Positions 41,716 to 50,018 of a stretch of 64,000 nt of DNA are shown here, in pieces. The notes beneath the pieces were generated by a model that worked only from the letters and a program-made list of their open reading frames with translations, was not told the DNA's origin and did not search any database. Source of the stretch: Rhodopseudomonas palustris HaA2 (GTDB lineage: Bacteria > Pseudomonadota > Alphaproteobacteria > Rhizobiales > Xanthobacteraceae); assembly GCF_000013365.1 (NCBI RefSeq), contig NC_007778.1, positions 3,906,001-3,970,000 of the forward strand. The letters run 5' to 3'. The position numbers were made by a program, and so were the translations under genes. The first letter of the stretch is position 1, and each line of letters starts with the position of its first letter.

Positions 41716-42379
41716 GGATCATATACCCCGCGCCGCGGATGGTGTGCAGCAGCGGACGGTCGAAGCCCTTGTCGATCTTGCCGCGCAGGCGGGAGATGTG
41801 GACGTCGATGACGTTGGTCTGCGGGTCGAAGTGATAGTCCCAGACGTTCTCCAGCAGCATGGTGCGGGTGACGACCTGGCCGGCGTGCTTCATCAGATAT
41901 TCGAGCAGCCGGAATTCGCGCGGCTGCAGTGTCAGCTCCTCGCTGCCGCGGGTGACGCGGTGCGACAGCCGGTCGAGTTCGAGATCGCCGACGCGGTAGC
42001 TGGTCTCCTCCGCCGGGCCGCCGTGGCGGCGTGACAGCACCTCGACGCGCGCCAAGAGTTCGGCGAAGGCGTAGGGCTTCGGCAGATAGTCGTCGCCGCC
42101 GGCGCGCAGACCCTTGATGCGGTCGTCGACCTGGCCCAGCGCCGACAGGATGAGTGCCGGGGTGCGGTTGCCCTTGTCGCGCAGCGTGCCGATCACCGAC
42201 AGGCCGTCGCGCTTGGGCAGCATGCGGTCGATCACCAGCACGTCGTAGTCGCCGCTGTCGGCGAGCGCGAGCCCTTCCTCGCCGTCGCTGGCGAGATCGG
42301 CGACGTGGCCGACTTCACGAAACGCCTTCACCAGATAATCGGCGGATTCGCGGTCATCCTCGATGATCAGCAGGCGCAT
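41699..42379 (-). CDS. OmpR-family response regulator
   Basis: A 226-residue regulator with a receiver domain (Asp51 in VIDRMLPKRDG, Lys in LPKPYAF) and a winged-helix DNA-binding domain (LTLQPREFRLLEYLM, NVIDVHISRLRGKID). I chose the ATG at 42379 because MRLLIIEDD is the standard receiver start. An ATG at 42424 would add 15 residues and cannot be excluded, since neither has a good ribosome site. Its partner kinase overlaps the 3' end. The 274-bp gap to degP upstream shows only GC-rich imperfect repeats. Confidence 0.93.
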   Translation of the reverse strand: MRLLIIEDDRESADYLVKAFREVGHVADLASDGEEGLALADSGDYDVLVIDRMLPKRDGLSVIGTLRDKGNRTPALILSALGQVDDRIKGLRAGGDDYLPKPYAFAELLARVEVLSRRHGGPAEETSYRVGDLELDRLSHRVTRGSEELTLQPREFRLLEYLMKHAGQVVTRTMLLENVWDYHFDPQTNVIDVHISRLRGKIDKGFDRPLLHTIRGAGYMIRDGIR

Positions 42380-42653
42380 ATGGGATTCAGATTCGCTCGC
42401 GAGTTTCACGGTTTCTGGCACCATGGCGGGACTTCAGCCTCCATGCAAGGCGGCACGACACGCCCGCCGGACATGGAAGCGGGCGATGGAGCTGGGGGAA
42501 CTCCACCGCCCGCCTGGTCCTTCCGACGGAGGGGGGCTTACTCCGGCCGGAAGGTAGAAGGTGGGGACGAGCTGTTCACCCGTCCCCCGGAAAGCGCCGT
42601 CAGCGGGGGCGACATTGCCGGCGACACTCTCCAACTTGGCGTCAGGTGGCCGA

Positions 42654-44240
42654 TCAGCCCTTGGCCGAGATCGGCACCGCGACGAAACGTGACGAACCAC
42701 CCGAGCGGACCCGGATCAGCACGCTGTTCTTGTTGTCGTTCTTGGCGGTGTTGATGGCGTCGCGGACGTCACCCGGGCTCGCCACGTTCTTGCCCGCGAC
42801 CTCGAGGATCACGTCGCCTTCCTTGAAGCCGCGATCGGCTGCGGCGCTCTTCGGATCGACGTCGGTGACCACCACGCCATCCTTGCCGGCACCGGCGACC
42901 GAACTGGCCGGCGCGACCGTCAGGCCGAGCCTCGGCACTTCGGTGCCGCGGCTGGATTGGCGACCGTTGTCGCCGTCGAGATTGGCCTTGGCCTCGACCT
43001 GGTTCGGCAATTGGCCGAGCGTCAGGCTGAGTTCCCGATCCGCGCCCTTGTGGAACACGGTGAGCTTCACCGTATTGCCCGGCGCGAAGCCGCCGATGGT
43101 GCGGGCGAGCTCGCGCGCGTCCTTCACCGGCGCGCCGTTGACCGCGGTGATGACGTCGCCGGATTCGATGCCGGCCTTGGCGGCCGGGCCGTTGGGCTGC
43201 GGCTCGGCCACCAACGCGCCGTCCGGCTTCTTCAGCCCGAGGCTGTCGGCGATCTCCGGCGTCACCGGCTGGATCTGGACGCCGATCCAGCCACGGCTGA
43301 CGGAGCCCTTGTCCTTGAGCTGCTGCACCACCGCCTTGACGGTCGAGGCCGGGATCGAGAACGCGATGCCGACGCTGCCGCCCGACGGCGAGTAGATCGC
43401 CGTGTTGACACCCATCACTTCGCCATTGACGTCGAACGCCGGACCGCCGGAATTGCCTTTGTTCACCGGCGCGTCGATCTGGATGAAATCGTCATACGGA
43501 CCGTTGCCGAGGTCGCGGCCGGAGGCCGAGACGATGCCGGCGGTGACGGTGCCGCCGAGGCCGAACGGATTGCCGACCGCGAGCACCCAGTCGCCGATCC
43601 GCGGCTTGCCTTCGGACAGCTTGGCGAACGGGAAGTCGGTGCGGCCTTCGGCTTTGATCAGCGCCAGATCGGTGCGCTGGTCGGTGCCGATCACCTTGGC
43701 CTTGTAGGTCTTGCCGTCGTCGGTGGTGACTTCGACCTTGTCGGCGCCGTCGACGACGTGATTGTTGGTGACGGCGTAGCCGTCGGCGGTGATGAAGAAG
43801 CCCGAGCCCTGCCCCGTCATCATGCCGCCGCCGCGATGGCCGCGCATGCCGGGCGGCATTTCACCGCCGAAGCGGCGGAAGAAGCGCTCCATCGGCGAGC
43901 CGGGCGCGAACGGCGATTCTTCGCTGCGCTCGCTGCGCTCGTCGGTCTTCGCAACTTTTTCGGCGATGTTGACCTTCACCGAGATCACCGAGGGCTTCAC
44001 CTTCTCGACGATGTCGGCGAAGCCGACGGGCTGCTGCGCCTTGTGGACCTCGTTGCCGACCTGCGCCTGCGCCGCCGTGCTGAACAGATCGCCCGACGCC
44101 GGGACCTGCGACAGGCCGAACGCGCCCGCGCCGAGGCCGGCCACCACCGACGCCATCAGCGCGAATTTGCGCGCCGAGAACAGCGAACGGCGCACCGGGC
44201 TGGTCGGCTGCGAGGTGAGATCGGAAGAACGGTCGGTCAT
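42654..44240 (-). CDS. degP: Do-family periplasmic serine endoprotease (DegP/MucD)
   Basis: A 528-residue HtrA protease and chaperone for misfolded envelope proteins. An N-terminal membrane anchor or signal (FALMASVVAGLGAGAFGLS) is followed by the trypsin-like domain with catalytic His in VTNNHVVDGA, Asp in RTDLALIK and Ser in NKGNSGGPAF. Two PDZ domains follow (GWIGVQIQPV and GLTVAPASSV). A Gly-rich loop MRGHRGGGMMTGQ precedes the active site. The ATG at 44240 has GGAG seven bases upstream; the open frame to 44378 is not supported. It is divergent from the ferredoxin-rubrerythrin gene. Confidence 0.96.
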   Translation of the reverse strand: MTDRSSDLTSQPTSPVRRSLFSARKFALMASVVAGLGAGAFGLSQVPASGDLFSTAAQAQVGNEVHKAQQPVGFADIVEKVKPSVISVKVNIAEKVAKTDERSERSEESPFAPGSPMERFFRRFGGEMPPGMRGHRGGGMMTGQGSGFFITADGYAVTNNHVVDGADKVEVTTDDGKTYKAKVIGTDQRTDLALIKAEGRTDFPFAKLSEGKPRIGDWVLAVGNPFGLGGTVTAGIVSASGRDLGNGPYDDFIQIDAPVNKGNSGGPAFDVNGEVMGVNTAIYSPSGGSVGIAFSIPASTVKAVVQQLKDKGSVSRGWIGVQIQPVTPEIADSLGLKKPDGALVAEPQPNGPAAKAGIESGDVITAVNGAPVKDARELARTIGGFAPGNTVKLTVFHKGADRELSLTLGQLPNQVEAKANLDGDNGRQSSRGTEVPRLGLTVAPASSVAGAGKDGVVVTDVDPKSAAADRGFKEGDVILEVAGKNVASPGDVRDAINTAKNDNKNSVLIRVRSGGSSRFVAVPISAKG

Positions 44241-44412
44241 ACAGGGTCTCCAGAACCATCGAATGTCAGGGGTGCGGACGATCGCACCGGATGGCCTGAA
44301 GATGGGGGCTGCCGCCTTACGGCGCGCTGGATGAGGCATTAAACTTTTGTAACTTGGCGGTATTCCGCCGCGACGCAAGGTCGCGATCGCGCCCCGCGAT
44401 CCGCGCGTGGTT

Positions 44413-44428
44413 TGTCAACACTCGGACA
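44413..44428 (+). promoter_or_regulatory. NifA-type upstream activator sequence
   Basis: TGT-N10-ACA (TGTCAACACTCGGACA) matches the NifA enhancer consensus exactly. It lies about 120 bp before the predicted sigma54 start site, within the normal range for enhancer looping. A single site of this degenerate form can occur by chance; pairing with the -24/-12 element is what makes it convincing. Confidence 0.7.
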
Positions 44429-44513
44429 TTTGTGTCGGGAATCCGATCTGCCGACGACACGCGTAGCGCTGCGCGATTTTGCGCAACTAACTGAAATATC
44501 GACTGATCTTCAG

Positions 44514-44528
44514 TGGCCTGGTTTTTGC
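44514..44528 (+). promoter_or_regulatory. Sigma54 (RpoN) -24/-12 promoter
   Basis: TGGCCTGGTTTTTGC matches TGGCACG-N4-TTGC at 9 of 11 defined positions. The essential GG and GC doublets are present with exact spacing. The start site would fall near 44540, leaving a leader of about 55 bases before the TTG start of the ferredoxin-rubrerythrin gene. The rest of the 354-bp gap to degP is AT-richer than average and shows one small hairpin (ggcggtattccgcc). Confidence 0.75.
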
Positions 44529-44594
44529 CAAGGCGGCATCAAGGACGCGCGTGAGGCACGGCGTCGGTCCCGAACCAGCTAACAGGAGAGCGCC

Positions 44595-45500
44595 TTGGCT
44601 AACATTACTTTCTCTTCGCCCGTGATGGCGAAGGATGTCACCGTCTACGCCGTCGCCGGCGATCGCGGCACCATTCTGGCCGTCGCCAAGGCACACAAGA
44701 TTCCGATCCCGTTCGACTGCCAGGACGGCGAATGCGGTTCCTGCCTGGTGCAGGTCGAGCACTTCAATCCGAAGGCCAAGTCAGCAGTCGCGCTGACCGA
44801 GAAGGAAAAGGAAGTCCTGCGCCAGCTCGGCAAGATCACCAAGGACGAAATCGCCAACGCCGAAGTCAACGACGTTCCGCCGCGCTATCGCCTCGCCTGC
44901 CAGTGCTTCGTGCGCAACGAGGACATCATGGTGCGGTTCGAGGGCGACAAGACCCTGCCGCAGAAGCTCGCGGTGACTCACGCCGCCGCGCGCTTCAAGG
45001 GTGGCCTCGAGATTTCGACGCTGCCGGAGTTCTTCAGCTACGCCGCCAAGCTCGAGGAAGACGCCGCCCTGCACTACGACGAACTCGCCAAGGCGATGGC
45101 CGAGGCCGGTAACGAGTCGGTCGCGAAGCTGTTCGCGCAGCTCGCCGAATTCTCGCGCATGCACCTCGCCGAGGTGAAGGCGCGCGCCGGCAGCATCGAT
45201 GTCAGCAAGTCGGTGCCGCCGGACTACGCCTGGCCCGATCACGCCACGCCGGAACGCGCGGCGGTGTGGGCTTCCGACACCTCGATGACGCGGCTCGGCG
45301 GCCTCAAGGCGGCGCTGCAGGGCGAACGTCGCGGCTACGAATTCTACCGTGCGATCGAAGCGACCACCAAGTCGCCCGAGGTCGCGGCCGCGGCGAAGGA
45401 ATTCGTCGGTGAGGAAGCCGAGCACGTCCGCATCCTCGAAGCCTGGATCACCCAGGAAGAATGGGCGCTCAAGCACGCCAAGACGGCTGAAAACGCCTGA
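44595..45500 (+). CDS. Ferredoxin-rubrerythrin fusion protein
   Basis: A 301-residue fusion. Residues 1-115 form a 2Fe-2S ferredoxin domain with C42-x4-C47-x2-C50 (DCQDGECGSC) and a fourth Cys at 102 (LACQCF). Residues 140-290 form a ferritin-like four-helix domain with candidate diiron ligands in KLEEDAALHYDEL, EFSRMHLAEV, and EEAEHVRILE (ExxH). Rubrerythrins reduce peroxide, so the ferredoxin part may supply the electrons. The start is a TTG with AGGAG six bases upstream. The NifA/sigma54-type promoter points to expression during nitrogen fixation, where it could protect or feed nitrogenase; this is inference. A paralogue of the C-terminal domain follows. Confidence 0.92.
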   Translation: MANITFSSPVMAKDVTVYAVAGDRGTILAVAKAHKIPIPFDCQDGECGSCLVQVEHFNPKAKSAVALTEKEKEVLRQLGKITKDEIANAEVNDVPPRYRLACQCFVRNEDIMVRFEGDKTLPQKLAVTHAAARFKGGLEISTLPEFFSYAAKLEEDAALHYDELAKAMAEAGNESVAKLFAQLAEFSRMHLAEVKARAGSIDVSKSVPPDYAWPDHATPERAAVWASDTSMTRLGGLKAALQGERRGYEFYRAIEATTKSPEVAAAAKEFVGEEAEHVRILEAWITQEEWALKHAKTAENA

Positions 45501-45522
45501 CGACGACATCCGACATCGGAGA

Positions 45523-45549
45523 CGGCTGCCGTCGACCCGGCGGCAGCCG
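45523..45549 (+). other. Intercistronic hairpin
   Basis: Perfect 9-bp arms cggctgccg (45523-45531) and cggcagccg (45541-45549) with a nine-base loop lie between the fusion gene and the ferritin-like gene. No T-run follows, so it is not a classic terminator. It may stabilise the upstream mRNA or attenuate the downstream gene. Confidence 0.6.
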
Positions 45550-45568
45550 AACAGCGAAGGATATTCAG

Positions 45569-46057
45569 ATGGAAACGGTCGAAGAGTTTCTGGCGCACTC
45601 GATCCGCCTCGAACAGGAAGCGGCTCTGCGCTTCGGTCAGCTCGCAGACGCGATGGACAGCTGCGGCAACAAGGAAGTCTCCAAGCTGTTCCGGCAGCTC
45701 GCCGACTACTCGCGCATGCACCAGGCCGATGCCCAGGCCCGTGCCGGCTTCCGCGAGATTCCCGAGATGGAGACCGTCGATTTCAAATGGCCCGGCGACG
45801 AAAGCCCGGAGACCGCGGCGATCTGGGGCACCGACCCGTTCATCGGCCGCGACCTGGCGCTGGAAATCGCGCTGGAAGCCGAGACCGGCGCCTTTGATTG
45901 GTACAAGAACGTGCTCGACACCACCGACAATCCGGAGATCCGGGCGCTGGCGAAAGAGTTCGTCGCCGAGGAAAGCGGCCACGTCGCCGAGCTGCACCGC
46001 TGGATCGCCCTGCACAAGGCCGGCAAACCGCTGCCGATGGAGATCACGCCGTTCTGA
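45569..46057 (+). CDS. Ferritin-like (rubrerythrin-family) protein
   Basis: A 162-residue four-helix protein related to the C-terminal half of the preceding fusion. Shared blocks are EEFLAHSIRLEQEAALRFGQ versus PEFFSYAAKLEEDAALHYDE, DYSRMHQADAQARAG versus EFSRMHLAEVKARAG, and EESGHVAELHRWI versus EEAEHVRILEAWI. One position that is Glu in the fusion (EFSRMH) is Asp here (DYSRMH). No rubredoxin or ferredoxin domain is attached. AAGGA lies seven bases before the ATG. It is almost certainly cotranscribed with the fusion gene and may form a mixed complex with it. Confidence 0.88.
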   Translation: METVEEFLAHSIRLEQEAALRFGQLADAMDSCGNKEVSKLFRQLADYSRMHQADAQARAGFREIPEMETVDFKWPGDESPETAAIWGTDPFIGRDLALEIALEAETGAFDWYKNVLDTTDNPEIRALAKEFVAEESGHVAELHRWIALHKAGKPLPMEITPF

Positions 46058-46094
46058 GGGGGCATCCCTCGACGACGCCTTTCGGCTGGTCCGA

Positions 46095-46583
46095 CTACGA
46101 CGCCGGGCCGCTCGCGCTGCTGGTCTCGCGCGCGGCCGCTTGCGTCTGCGCAATCATCCGCCTGATCGCCTGAACGGCTTCCGCCGAGAGATGCTTGTGT
46201 GCGCCCAGCGCAACGTAGAGCGCGTCGAGCGTGTTCTTCCGGATTTCCGGAGCAATGGCGATCTTGCCGCGCGGGCCTTCGGCGAGCCCGAACAGGGCCT
46301 GGGCGGCGAGGTCCAGATCATATCCCCAGACCCAGCACCACAGCCTGACGGCGGTCGACCACCCCCGTTGCAGCGTGCGAAGCGAGAGGCCGGCCTCGAA
46401 CAGGGCTTTCTCGGCGGCGTCCCGCACCTCTTCGCTCGCCCGGATGTCGACAGCATAGTAGCGCTCGGCGGTCTGCAGAGCCTCGAGCCGCCTGTCCTGC
46501 AGCGCGACGACTGGCTTTCCAATGAAGTAAACGGCAAACCACGCCGCGACCGCGGCCCCTGCACTCGCCAACAGATGCTGCAT
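46095..46583 (-). CDS. Small membrane-anchored protein of unknown function
   Basis: A 162-residue protein with one N-terminal hydrophobic segment (about residues 3-27, LLASAGAAVAAWFAVYFIG). A helical, charged cytosolic or periplasmic part follows (RASEEVRDAAEKALFEAG, RKNTLDALYVALGAH). A central tryptophan-rich stretch (RLWCWVWGYDLDLAAQAL) stands out. The ATG at 46583 has AGGAG six bases upstream. It converges on the ferritin-like gene with 37 bp between stops. I do not recognise the family. The 216 bp upstream, before ccmH ends, shows nothing recognisable. Confidence 0.75.
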   Translation of the reverse strand: MQHLLASAGAAVAAWFAVYFIGKPVVALQDRRLEALQTAERYYAVDIRASEEVRDAAEKALFEAGLSLRTLQRGWSTAVRLWCWVWGYDLDLAAQALFGLAEGPRGKIAIAPEIRKNTLDALYVALGAHKHLSAEAVQAIRRMIAQTQAAARETSSASGPAS

Positions 46584-46799
46584 CGTATTCTCCTGACCCG
46601 GCAGACGCCGTGAAGCCGTCACGATGCAAGTGTTACCTGTCTCGTCAGTGCCGCCGGAATAGTACTTCCGTCGCCCCTCGATGTCGGTGTGCAGACGGCG
46701 CCAGACCGACCAGGACCAGCGCAACGAAGCTGTTGCGGGACGTGCGCTGCATCACGCCGACGGGCGTCCACCCTTCGCCGCCGGCCGCGGCGCATGACG

Positions 46800-47300
46800 C
46801 TACGCCGACCGATCCGGCCCCTCCGCCATCAGCCGATCGAGCCGCGCCTGCTCCTCGGCGCTGAGCGGTTGCGTCGTCTCCAGCTCACGGGCCGCGCCGC
46901 GGGCGCGGCGGCGGACGTGCAGCCACAGCGCCAGCCCGCCGCCGAACAGCACCAGCGGCGTCACCAGCCACAGCACCAGCGTGTGGCTTTCGAACCGCGG
47001 CTTCAGCAGCACGAACTCGCCGTAGCGCGCGACCAGATAGTCCAGCACCTGATTGTTGCTGTCGCCGGCCGCGATCCGCTCGCGCACCAGCAGCCGCAGA
47101 TCCTTGGCGAGCGTCGCATCGGAATCGTCGATCGACTGGTTCTGACAGACCATGCAGCGCAGTTCGCGCGACAATTCCCGCGCCCGCGCCTCCTGCGCCG
47201 GATCGGTCATCACCTCGTCGGGCTGCACGGCGTGCGCCAGCGGGATGGCGACGGCCAGCATCGTGATGGCGAGGCATATGATTGTCGCGAGCTTTCGCAC
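46800..47300 (-). CDS. ccmH: Cytochrome c maturation protein CcmH/CycL
   Basis: Membrane-anchored periplasmic thiol oxidoreductase that keeps the apocytochrome CxxCH motif reduced for heme attachment. The 166 residues include a signal sequence, the redox pair C49-x2-C52 in RCMVCQNQSI, and a C-terminal membrane helix (LVLWLVTPLVLFGGGLALWL). The start is a GTG with GGGAG six bases upstream. It is the last gene of the ccmIEFH series but is separated from ccmF by a 114-bp hairpin repeat. Confidence 0.95.
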   Translation of the reverse strand: MRKLATIICLAITMLAVAIPLAHAVQPDEVMTDPAQEARARELSRELRCMVCQNQSIDDSDATLAKDLRLLVRERIAAGDSNNQVLDYLVARYGEFVLLKPRFESHTLVLWLVTPLVLFGGGLALWLHVRRRARGAARELETTQPLSAEEQARLDRLMAEGPDRSA

Positions 47301-47310
47301 CGTACGCTCC

Positions 47311-47424
47311 CGTCATCCTGAGGAGCATCCGCAGGATGCGTCTCGAAGGATCAGTTGTTGTGGCACATCCTTCGAGACGCCCGTCTTCGCTCTGACGAGC
47401 TGCGCCGGGCTCCTCAGGATGAGG
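47311..47424. repeat. Intergenic hairpin repeat, family 3
   Basis: Outer arms cgtcatcctgaggagc (47311-47326) and gctcctcaggatgag (47409-47423), inner arms gcgtctcgaaggat and atccttcgagacgc, are complementary. It occupies nearly all of the 130-bp gap between ccmF and ccmH inside an otherwise tight operon. It looks like a different family of the same mobile-palindrome kind. Confidence 0.87.
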
Positions 47425-47430
47425 CCTTTG

Positions 47431-49413
47431 TTACTCCGCCGGCTGCAGCAAGCGCTGCGGCTTGGCCGGCTTCGGCGCGCCGACGCGCAGCCGCCGATCC
47501 GACAGTGACAACAGGCCGCCGAACGCCATCAGCAGCGGACCGATCCAGATCAGCAGCACCAAGGGCTTGTGATAGATCCGCACCGTCACCGCGCCGGCGG
47601 CGTCGATGTCGCCGAGCGAGATGTAGAGCTGGCTGACGCCGCGGGTCAGCAGCGCAGCCTCGGTGGTCGACGTGTTGCGGGTGGTGAAGCTGCGCTTCGA
47701 CGGCGTCATCGCGCCGATCGGCCGGCCGTTCTCGCTGACCGAGAAATGCGTCTGCAACTCGCGATAGTTCGGGCCCTGGCGCTGAATCGCGCCGTCGAAT
47801 TTGAGTTCGTAGCCGGCGAGCTTGGCGGACTCGCCCTCCTTCATCGCGGCGATGTGCTCGCTGTTCCAGGTGGTCTCGCAGACGATGCCGATCAGCGCCA
47901 CGCCGATGCCGGCATGAGCGAACAGCGTGCCCCACGCCGAGCGCGGCAGCCCTCGGGCGCGGCGCGCCGCAATCGACAACGGATTGCGCAGCAGGCCGAT
48001 GCGCTCGACGATGTCGGCGAGCGCGCCGGCAATCACGAACACCGCGAGCCCGATCGCCAGCGGCGCCAGCACCGGGCCGCCGAACGTCCAGGCCCAGACC
48101 AGGGCGACCGCGAGCAGCGCGACGACGCCGGCGGCGATCAGCCGCTGGGCGGCACCGAGCAGATCGCCGCGCTTCCACGCCAGCAGCGGGCCGAACGGCA
48201 TCGCCAGCATCAGCGGCACCATCAGCGGACCGAAGGTGAGATTGAAGAACGGCGCGCCGACCGAGATCTTGTCGCCGGTGAGAACTTCCAGCGCCAGCGG
48301 ATACAGCGTGCCGACGAACACCGTGGCGCAGGCGGTGGTGAGAAACAGATTGTTCAGCACCAGCGCGCCCTCGCGCGAGATCGGCGCGAACAGCCCGCCC
48401 TGCTTCAGCGCCGAGGCGCGCCAGGCAAACAGCGCCAGGCTGCCGCCGATGAAGATGCACAGGATCATCAGGATGAACACGCCGCGCGACGGATCGGTGG
48501 CGAAGGTGTGCACCGAGGTCAAGACGCCTGAGCGCACCAGGAAGGTGCCGAGCAGCGACAGCGAGAAGGTCAGGATCGACAGCAGGATGGTCCAGACCTT
48601 CAGCGCGTTGCGCTTCTCCATCACCAGCGCCGAATGCAGCAGCGCGGTGCCGGCGAGCCACGGCATCAGCGAGGCGTTCTCGACCGGGTCCCAGAACCAC
48701 CAGCCGCCCCAGCCGAGTTCGTAATAGGCCCAGTACGAGCCCATCGCGATGCCCAGCGTCAGGAAGATCCACGCCATCAGCGTCCACGGCCGCACCCAGC
48801 GCGCCCAGGCCGCGTCGAGCCGCCCCTCGATCAGCGCCGCGGCGGCGAAGGAGAACGAGATCGAGAAGCCGACATAGCCGAGATACAGCAGCGGCGGATG
48901 CACCGCGAGGCCGATGTCCTGCAGTACCGGATTGAGGTCGCGACCCTCGAGCGGCGGATTGGGAATCCGCAGGAACGGGTTCGAGGTGATCAGGATGAAC
49001 AGATAGAACGCGCTCGCCACCCAGGCCTGCACCGCTAGCACGTGGGCGCGCAGCGACAGCGGCAGGTTGTTGCCGAACGCTGCGACCATGCCGCCGAACA
49101 GCGCCAGGATCGCCACCCACAGCAGCATCGAACCTTCGTGGTTCCCCCACACGCCGGTGATCTTGTAGAGCAGCGGCTTGGCCGAATGCGAATTCTCGTA
49201 GACGTTGACGACCGAGAAGTCGGAGGTGACGTTGAGCCAGACCAGCGCGCCGAACGAGACGGCGACGAAGACGAATTGCGCCAGCGCCGCCGAGCGCGCG
49301 ACGTTCATCAGCCCGCCGTCGCCCAGCCGCGCGCCGAGGATCGGCACCGTCGACTGGATCAGCGCCAGCGCCAGCGCCAGCACCAGCGCGTAGTGGCCGG
49401 CCTCGGCGATCAT
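47431..49413 (-). CDS. ccmF: Heme lyase CcmF/CycK
   Basis: The 660-residue multispanning membrane core of the system I cytochrome c heme lyase. It takes heme from CcmE and attaches it to apocytochrome c with CcmH and CcmI. The tryptophan-rich heme-handling motif is plain ([18 protein letters not shown]), as is [12 protein letters not shown] near the N-terminus. About fifteen hydrophobic segments are visible. The ATG overlaps the ccmE stop as ATGA. Confidence 0.96.
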   Translation of the reverse strand: MIAEAGHYALVLALALALIQSTVPILGARLGDGGLMNVARSAALAQFVFVAVSFGALVWLNVTSDFSVVNVYENSHSAKPLLYKITGVWGNHEGSMLLWVAILALFGGMVAAFGNNLPLSLRAHVLAVQAWVASAFYLFILITSNPFLRIPNPPLEGRDLNPVLQDIGLAVHPPLLYLGYVGFSISFSFAAAALIEGRLDAAWARWVRPWTLMAWIFLTLGIAMGSYWAYYELGWGGWWFWDPVENASLMPWLAGTALLHSALVMEKRNALKVWTILLSILTFSLSLLGTFLVRSGVLTSVHTFATDPSRGVFILMILCIFIGGSLALFAWRASALKQGGLFAPISREGALVLNNLFLTTACATVFVGTLYPLALEVLTGDKISVGAPFFNLTFGPLMVPLMLAMPFGPLLAWKRGDLLGAAQRLIAAGVVALLAVALVWAWTFGGPVLAPLAIGLAVFVIAGALADIVERIGLLRNPLSIAARRARGLPRSAWGTLFAHAGIGVALIGIVCETTWNSEHIAAMKEGESAKLAGYELKFDGAIQRQGPNYRELQTHFSVSENGRPIGAMTPSKRSFTTRNTSTTEAALLTRGVSQLYISLGDIDAAGAVTVRIYHKPLVLLIWIGPLLMAFGGLLSLSDRRLRVGAPKPAKPQRLLQPAE

Positions 49414-49907
49414 CGCGCCGGCCTCATGGCGTCGGCGGAGGCCGCCGCACCGGGCCCGGGCGGCTTCTTCTCGTAATCGTCCTTCCAGTGGCCCTGCTTC
49501 TTCAGCGCGTCGGCCACGTCCTTGGGCATGTAGGTCTCGTCGTGCTTGGCGAGCACGGTGTCGGCCTTGAACACGCCGGCGGTGTCGAGCGCGCCCTCGG
49601 CGATCACGCCCTGCCCCTCGCGGAACAGGTCCGGCAGAATGCCCTTGAACGCCACCGGCACGGTGGCGTCGCCGTCCGAAACCTTGAACGCCACCGCGAG
49701 CTGATCGCCGCGCGTGAGCGAGCCGGGCTCGACCACGCCGCCGAGCCGGAACCGCTTTCCGGCCTCGATGTTCTGCTCGTGCACCATCTTCGGCGTCGAG
49801 AAGAACACGATCGAGCCGCGCATCGCGTTCAGCACCAGTCCCACTGCGACCACGAGCACCACGCCGGCGCCACCGATCATCATCAACCGCCGCTGCTTAC
49901 GCGTCAT
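49410..49907 (-). CDS. ccmE: Heme chaperone CcmE/CycJ
   Basis: Periplasmic membrane-anchored heme carrier. The 165 residues comprise an N-terminal anchor ([20 protein letters not shown]), a beta-barrel domain and a flexible Pro-rich tail. The covalent heme ligand is H122 in [10 protein letters not shown], with Tyr126 as the axial ligand typical of the family. I chose the ATG at 49907, with GAGG seven bases upstream, over a TTG two codons earlier. It overlaps ccmF by four bases. Confidence 0.96.
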   Translation of the reverse strand: MTRKQRRLMMIGGAGVVLVVAVGLVLNAMRGSIVFFSTPKMVHEQNIEAGKRFRLGGVVEPGSLTRGDQLAVAFKVSDGDATVPVAFKGILPDLFREGQGVIAEGALDTAGVFKADTVLAKHDETYMPKDVADALKKQGHWKDDYEKKPPGPGAAASADAMRPAR

Positions 49908-50018
49908 GGCCAACCCTCGTGCCGGCGTCCTGATTGGCGCCAGATCGTTGCGTCTCGCTCGTGCGCGACAATTGCCGGACCATTATGTCGGAAAACCGCA
50001 CGCGCTCCGGCCGCATCC

